NCBI GenBank assembly: GCA_024138025.1 | Contig: JAMXBD010000093.1 | Coordinates: 744,001-808,000 of the forward strand | Origin: Combretum micranthum | Lineage: Eukaryota; Streptophyta; Magnoliopsida; Myrtales; Combretaceae | Length of the DNA: 64,000 nucleotides | Direction of reading: 5' to 3' | Part shown: positions 59,090-64,000 of the stretch, in pieces | How the letters are laid out: each line of letters begins with the position of its first letter | Numbering within the stretch: the first letter of the stretch is position 1 | Program-made: the position numbers and the translations under genes | The notes under the pieces: model-generated | What the model saw: the letters and a program-made list of their open reading frames with translations, nothing else | What the model was told of the DNA's origin: nothing | Databases searched by the model: none

Positions 59090-59224
59090 TGTGCTTATGT
59101 TGCTATCGTACTAGGCTCCAGCTCATTCTTTTCTTTTTCAAGTGATGATTATGATGATGATACTTATGACTACCTAGGGTACGATATGGACTTCAAGGAA
59201 TTTCTCAATGAATGGAGTGATTAG
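59090..59224 (+). other. Short conserved acidic frame in the LTR, second open copy
   Basis: Reads VCAYVAIVLGSSSFFSFSS and then DDYDDDTYDYLGYDMDFKEF, followed by LNEWSD and a stop (59222-59224). It aligns with DEFYDDLGYGSDFERFLDEW in the copy at 52.5 kb. Substitutions are mostly conservative. A CAAG/TTTTTCAAG acceptor-like string precedes the acidic part. Confidence 0.45.
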
Positions 59225-59610
59225 GATCCGCAAATTGATTATCTTATTTATATACTATAAACTTTACTATCAAACTTATGTTTTAATGAGGGCCAATTTA
59301 TAAGCTCATGGTTTGTATTTTGAGATACTTGAAATTCTTTATTTTAAAATACCTGGTGGTATGGTACTATTATATATACATATTGGTCTACTTATAGACT
59401 AGTATATTTAGGAAATGTTCTCGAGATATTTATTTTCTGCTGCAGATTTCGAGTTATTTCCACAAACTAATTCAACAATTTTAGAATCTAAAATTTATTT
59501 AGCAACAATCACGATAAATTATAAACTAGGTTAACCTTAGCATATAATGCCCAAGTGTTATACGTAGCAAACTGGACGCACCTTGAATCAATTCAGGGTG
59601 TGACATTATC

Positions 59611-61760
59611 TTTTCTACGTTTAAAAATAGAGTGAGATGTGTTAAGGATGTACTAAAAATAGATAAAAATTTGATTAATACTATATTGACTACTTTAAAG
59701 TTCATGTAGTGAATTGAATTTTTGTATAAAGTTCATACACGAAATTTGACATTTATCCCAAAAAAAACTATAATTAAGATGCTATAACTATATAATTATA
59801 GTTATGCAAATAACCCCGTGTAATTAGAATACTTTATATATTAATATGAGTATAAATGTTACAATTTTATGGATATAATTATACAATTGCAATATAGAAT
59901 TAAACTTATGATATTATATGTAGATAGGTTTTTATACTTAAAATTGTACAAACATTATTAAAAGGGTAAAAATCACATTTGGTAGCCAAACTTTGTTCAT
60001 TTGCATGTTTAAAATTTTAAACTAAGTACATACAAAATTTTCAAGGTCATTTATAGTTGATTTAAAAAATTTAACAAAGTTTAGTAGCCGATTGCAAATT
60101 AGGTAAAATTTAGGCGATTAATTAAAAAAAATGAGCAACGTTTAGGCATCAAAACAACACTTTAAACTTCAAGTAGTTAAATTGTAAAAATAAATAAAGT
60201 TCAGATATCAAATCTAACAATTACACAAAACTTAACAATATTGAATTGCTTCGGTATGCTATAATTATATGTGTACACTCATGTACTTATAATTATGATA
60301 ATAGAGTTATATAGTTATACGTAAATATCAAATTTGATACCTGAACTTTGTATAAAAATTCAATTTGGTATCTAAACTTTGAAGGTTAATTTAATCTAAT
60401 TGAACTTTTAATGGCTATTTTTACTACCTTTTTAAATATTTTTTTTATGATTTTATTGATATAGAAGTGACAATTTATCATTAAATTTTTACAACTTCTC
60501 GACCCCATCATATAGCACTTGTGTTATGTGATACCTTTTATAAAATAATGTATTGCATTCCCAGGATTTGATACAGTTTTGGTATTTTAGTAAATTTTTT
60601 TGTATAATTTATATTTTGGTAAATTTTTAAAATAATGGTAAACCTAGACAAGAATGATACCTGTTTAAAATTTGTTATTATTCATTTATTTATTTATTAC
60701 TTGAACTTTGCATGAAATTCAGTTTGATACTTGTCGCTTGCTCGAATCTAGTAGAGATTAGACTTTGGAAATCTAGGCTTGGATCAATATTAGATATAAG
60801 ATATGTATAGACGGGAAACCGGCTAGTGACGCACCGAACGTGGGCCAGCGTAGCTACTCCAATGTTTAAGATAAAGATATTCATAATAAGTCTATAATTC
60901 AATTAAAGAAAGAGTTGAGTGCAACATTGCCCATCTCTAAAGAGGTAGATAAGTAATTATAAGCGGCCAACTTAGTGGTTACAGATGTTGTGGGCTAATG
61001 GGCTAGTAAGCGGTTGGTGGTAGTAGTAGAGGATGTGAGGCAAGTCTATGACTCCACTACTTAGAGACTAGGCTGACTGAGCTATTCATGTCAAGTAATA
61101 AGTAGGGCAAAGGCGACCAAGCGATTGTCGAGACTTGTTATAGGGCTAAGTCGCCCATTGTGGGATGTGTCGATAGAGTTTAGGCCTAGTAGATCAGTTC
61201 AACCCACTGGTGTACTAAGCTTAGCTCAAGTGGCCCTATGCTCTAGAATGGATAATCAACAGTTGTCCCCTTACTCCCTTTGTTTTAGGAGTAAAGGGAG
61301 TAAGTTAAGCGTAGAGGCTAATCGAGTCTAGTTTAGGTTTAAATTAGTGGAGTGGCAAATATATTGCGATTAAGTAATGGTTTTGGGCCTTGTTAAGTCA
61401 AGGCATCGCTTCGAATGGCACCTGAGGGTTGTCTTTTTGAATTCTTGTGGGAATACCCTTGCTTGGGCATGCGTCTTGAAGATGGGATGTGATGGTTATT
61501 ACGTCTGTACTTCGTCAAATGGTGTCATCTACGCCACTTGATCTCGACTATGGTTCTAAGATGAGAGTACATTCAAGAGTTAAGGGTTTGTGATCATTCA
61601 TTACTTCATCATTAATTCCTTTTCCTGATGGTTTCTTCTAGATTTATAGATATCCTTTCGGTGCAACGGTTTTATTCTTTTTTCTCCTCTTCTTCTGCAT
61701 TTTCTTGCGGCGAAACCCTACAATATCTTTATCTTCCTCTTGAAATGTAAAATAGGCAGT
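59611..61760. other. AT-rich stretch with MITE-like pieces
   Basis: About 59620-59765 is one arm (inverted) and about 60325-60460 another arm of the TCAAATTTGGTACC/AACTTTGTATAAA family. 59963-60235 looks like a small MITE with imperfect ends GTAAAAATCACATTTGGTAG and, inverted, GTAATTGTTAGATTTGATAT. Frames at 60690-60902 and 61125-61331 match nothing known. Confidence 0.4.
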
Positions 61761-61779
61761 GTTAATTAGAATTCAACAA

Positions 61780-62000
61780 CGCTACTAGAATTTAAAGGAA
61801 AAATTCACTAGCGTTGAGAAAATTACAATGTACGCTAGCAAATTGATGATCTAAGCCGCTGGCTTTGAGGCAGTGTTGCTTATGTACATAAGCAAAAACG
61901 TTAAAGCTTTCTGTTACATTGTCAGCGTACAAGCAATTTAATCTAGCGTTCATTTTTAGAACTAAACGCCAGCTACTAGAAGAATTAACGCCACCGACTT
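61780..62000 (+). repeat. Fragment resembling the solo-LTR arrays
   Basis: AACGCTACTAGAATT, TACGCTAGCAAATTG, TAAGCCGCTGGCTTTGAGGC, GCCAGCTACTAG and ACGCCACCGACTTCGAAG echo the arrays at 7.1 and 53.6 kb. I could not find LTR ends around it. Confidence 0.5.
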
Positions 62001-63496
62001 CGAAGACATATAGTTTTTACCATACTATGAGTGAGGCTGCCCATAGTAGTAATCCAGAGAAGGCTCGCCCATTCCTACAATGATGCAACTAACCTCATTG
62101 CCTAGAATGTATTGGAGCATAGGGCAAAGGAGTATGGTCTCAATATTGATGACTATTCGACTCCGCTTTACAATAGTAGTCGTTGTTTCTGATTGCAGAG
62201 TCCTCTCCTAGGGACCTTATTTAGTTGGGGAAGTAGAGGAAGGCGATCCTAGAGACTCTTTTCATTCTTAGCTAACTTGGATGCTGGCAGTGGGCCGAAA
62301 AACTTTCATAGTGAGATTACTAAAGACAGCCTTCATGAGGTACATAAGTGGTATTTTACTGAGACTTCAAGTGAGTATTCCATCATTGTGCCCGATCTAA
62401 GTGACTTTATTGATGCTTACTATAACAAAATAAAATGTCAAACATTCTTAGAGAGCCATCAAAGGCTTTCAGGGAAACACACGGGCATCAAAGTGTTCTA
62501 CGGACAGACATAACAGGACCGTGAGGTTGCTTAAGAGAAGAAATTTTGCATACATATAAGTCACATATGAGTAGGTCTTTCGTGTCCAATTCAAGGTAAG
62601 TCCTCAACCACTACCTTCAAAATATACAAGAAACATACTTAAATTAACCCTATACAAAATGCTAAACTTCTTCTCTTGCTCAAGCCCTGGTCTCCCTTGT
62701 TGTCTAGTACTTTTCTTGACTTCAAGCATGAATCGCCTCTATTGATCCCATAAAACATTCAAATCTACAAGAGTATGAATAACCACAGCTCAGTAAATGA
62801 CTATATCTCAATGCATATGAAGCAAAGAAAAACAGGTTTGATTAATAAACGTATGCCATGCAACAAACAACCATATTTACACACATAGCTTGGATGACCG
62901 AAATCCAAACTCATGGAGATTTACGCCCTCTTTTGGGATTGAAGGACTAGCTCAAGTAATTTATGCCCAGGGGGAATTGAGAACTAAGGAAGGAGCAATT
63001 TTTCAAACTTGTTTACTATTTATATGTGTATGTAAGCTTTATAATCTCAATTTCCCTTAGAACCTTAGAACTCCTCTAAGTGTTAGCCTCTCTAGGTCAG
63101 CCCCATCTCAAGCAACATCCTTCGATGCCTACTTAATTTTGGTGAACTAACACCCTATGGTAACCTTTAAAGAGCTAGATTTATTAGGATAACTAAGCAT
63201 TACCACAGAACCGAGTGACCAACATGTAACGTGAACACCATGCAAACGCAAGTGATGCTATCGCACAATGCATGCCCAGTTAATACATTCATCACAATGC
63301 ATAGAGTTTTTTGTTTAGTGATCACCCATGTTTAGACAATCATTATTTACATGCAAGACAACACATACTTCACAATTCTTGTCACATCGATGACCATCGT
63401 TTGAAATCTTTAAGCTTTGTCATTGATTTAATCACCACACAGTAGGCATTATACCCAATCCCCATGTAACTTATCTAGTTTAGTTGTTCTACAGAA
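62001..63496. other. Unrecognised stretch with a 78-codon frame
   Basis: The frame 62277-62513 (MDAGSGPKNFHSEITKDSLH and onward) is amino-acid-like in composition but matches no family I know. It lies between stops and has no visible partner exons. The rest is non-coding. Confidence 0.3.
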
Positions 63497-64000
63497 TGAT
63501 AAGTGTCAATATACCCTTATATATAGTGGTTATTTAAACATATTTGATATGTATTTTTTGTAATTTTATCAAGAAAGGGATGCTTAATTGCTTAATTATT
63601 AATTTCAGGACTAGAAGATGATATTTAGAGATATTTAAAGATGATTCAAGCAAAATCAAGGCAAAATTAGCAAAATATGGACAAGAGCTAAATTTGTACG
63701 TGCACTATCTTATGCATGGCAACAAATCAGTGAACTCTAAAATTTTAGCCCTTCCTTCAACATAGGTAGGGAAGAGTGCAAGGGAACACTCTAGAGAGCA
63801 AATAGAGCAATAAATAACGTTTCTGATTTTAGCCCATCCAAGTTTGCATGGCGGTGCAGACCAGCCAGTGCACGTTTTAAATTTCAATGTCGTGAAGCTT
63901 CAAATTTCAACCTCCCCTGAGCATAGTCGTGTAGAATAGGCTATGCAAACATGATTGATGTCATAAACTATAAATAGTTTCCTTGTCTTCGTATTTTAAG
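63497..64000 (+). mobile_element. Probable start of an LTR running past the window end
   Basis: TGATAAGTGTCAATATACCC followed by a T-rich stretch, TTTGTAATTTTATCAAG and TTTCAGGACTAGAAGATGAT resembles the opening of LTRs of large plant gypsy families. The partner LTR and internal region would lie outside the window, so this is tentative. Confidence 0.4.

Larger units (their letters stand above)
55711..59605 (+). mobile_element. Solo LTR (3895 bp), longest member of the family
   Basis: It begins TGAAATACCC and ends AGGGTGTGACA. Flanking 5-mers are ttatt (55706-55710) and ttatc (59606-59610), with one mismatch. It shares the polypyrimidine and leader region (about 56640-56720), a diverged array (57400-57660), the hairpin (58908-58934) and the short acidic frame (about 59090-59224) with the copies at 6110 and 52075, but is about 1.1 kb longer. 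No gag-pol was found, and no internal repeat of its ends. It lies 777 bp from the neighbouring solo LTR in opposite orientation. Confidence 0.78.

Noticed and set aside
62277..62513. A 78-codon frame as a host gene
   Set aside because: No family recognised, no neighbouring exons with splice sites; kept only as part of an unrecognised stretch.
1..64000. CRISPR arrays, riboswitches, bacterial operons, rRNA genes
   Set aside because: None seen; the regular short-repeat arrays are degenerate, in both orientations and lie inside LTRs of a plant genome.

Overview
The window looks like repeat-rich, strongly AT-rich nuclear DNA of a flowering plant, most likely a eudicot. The evidence is one spliced plant gene with GT-AG introns, plant retrotransposons of both the Ty3/gypsy and Ty1/copia types, hAT, Mutator-like and Harbinger-like DNA transposon derivatives, and tRNA-derived SINE-like units. 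I cannot name the species. No bacterial operons, rRNA genes or CRISPR arrays are visible. All identities and alignments quoted were made by eye.

Only one conventional gene is recognisable. It is a four-exon FQR1/WrbA-type NAD(P)H:quinone reductase gene on the minus strand (exons between 30664 and 26762). Its reading frame is interrupted by a single missing base near the end of exon 3. A Harbinger-like MITE sits just upstream of its TATA box, and a 137-bp piece of its first intron recurs at 48.0 kb.

Layout. 1-1646: end of a long solo-LTR-type element (minus). 1.6-5.8 kb: unrecognised AT-rich DNA with a small hAT MITE and a 72-73 bp tandem repeat. 5.8-25.4 kb: a nested complex. A repeat 'A' was split by a chromovirus-type gypsy element (6087-15985). 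That element's 5' LTR was in turn split by a 2.7-kb solo LTR (6110-8789), and its integrase by an unusual palindromic array of GC-rich SINE-like units (12470-14204). After this come two inverted copies of a hAT-transposase-bearing region (B 16.92-20.84, B' 21.74-25.39), with an inverted copy of A between them. 26.7-30.8 kb: the FQR1-like gene. 31-36.8 kb: AT-rich DNA with a Mutator-type MITE. 36.8-43.7 kb: a giant imperfect palindrome carrying two divergent, decayed ALMT (malate transporter) genes, with a Mutator-like element inserted in one arm. 43.7-52 kb: a hAT MITE, the FQR1 intron fragment and a copia gag remnant. 52.1-54.9 and 55.7-59.6 kb: two more solo LTRs of the family seen at 6.1 kb. 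59.6-64 kb: MITE-like pieces, another GC-rich array and the probable start of a further LTR.

The most notable material is the solo-LTR family. All three complete copies carry 5-bp target duplications, a conserved 27-nt hairpin with a compensatory base change, and a conserved short acidic reading frame. The four copies whose central part lies in the window (three complete, one cut off at the left edge) carry a short-repeat array, CpG-rich in two of them. Next come the palindromic SINE-like array flanked by a 36-bp duplication, and the two large inverted duplications, which preserve 'empty sites' for the younger insertions.
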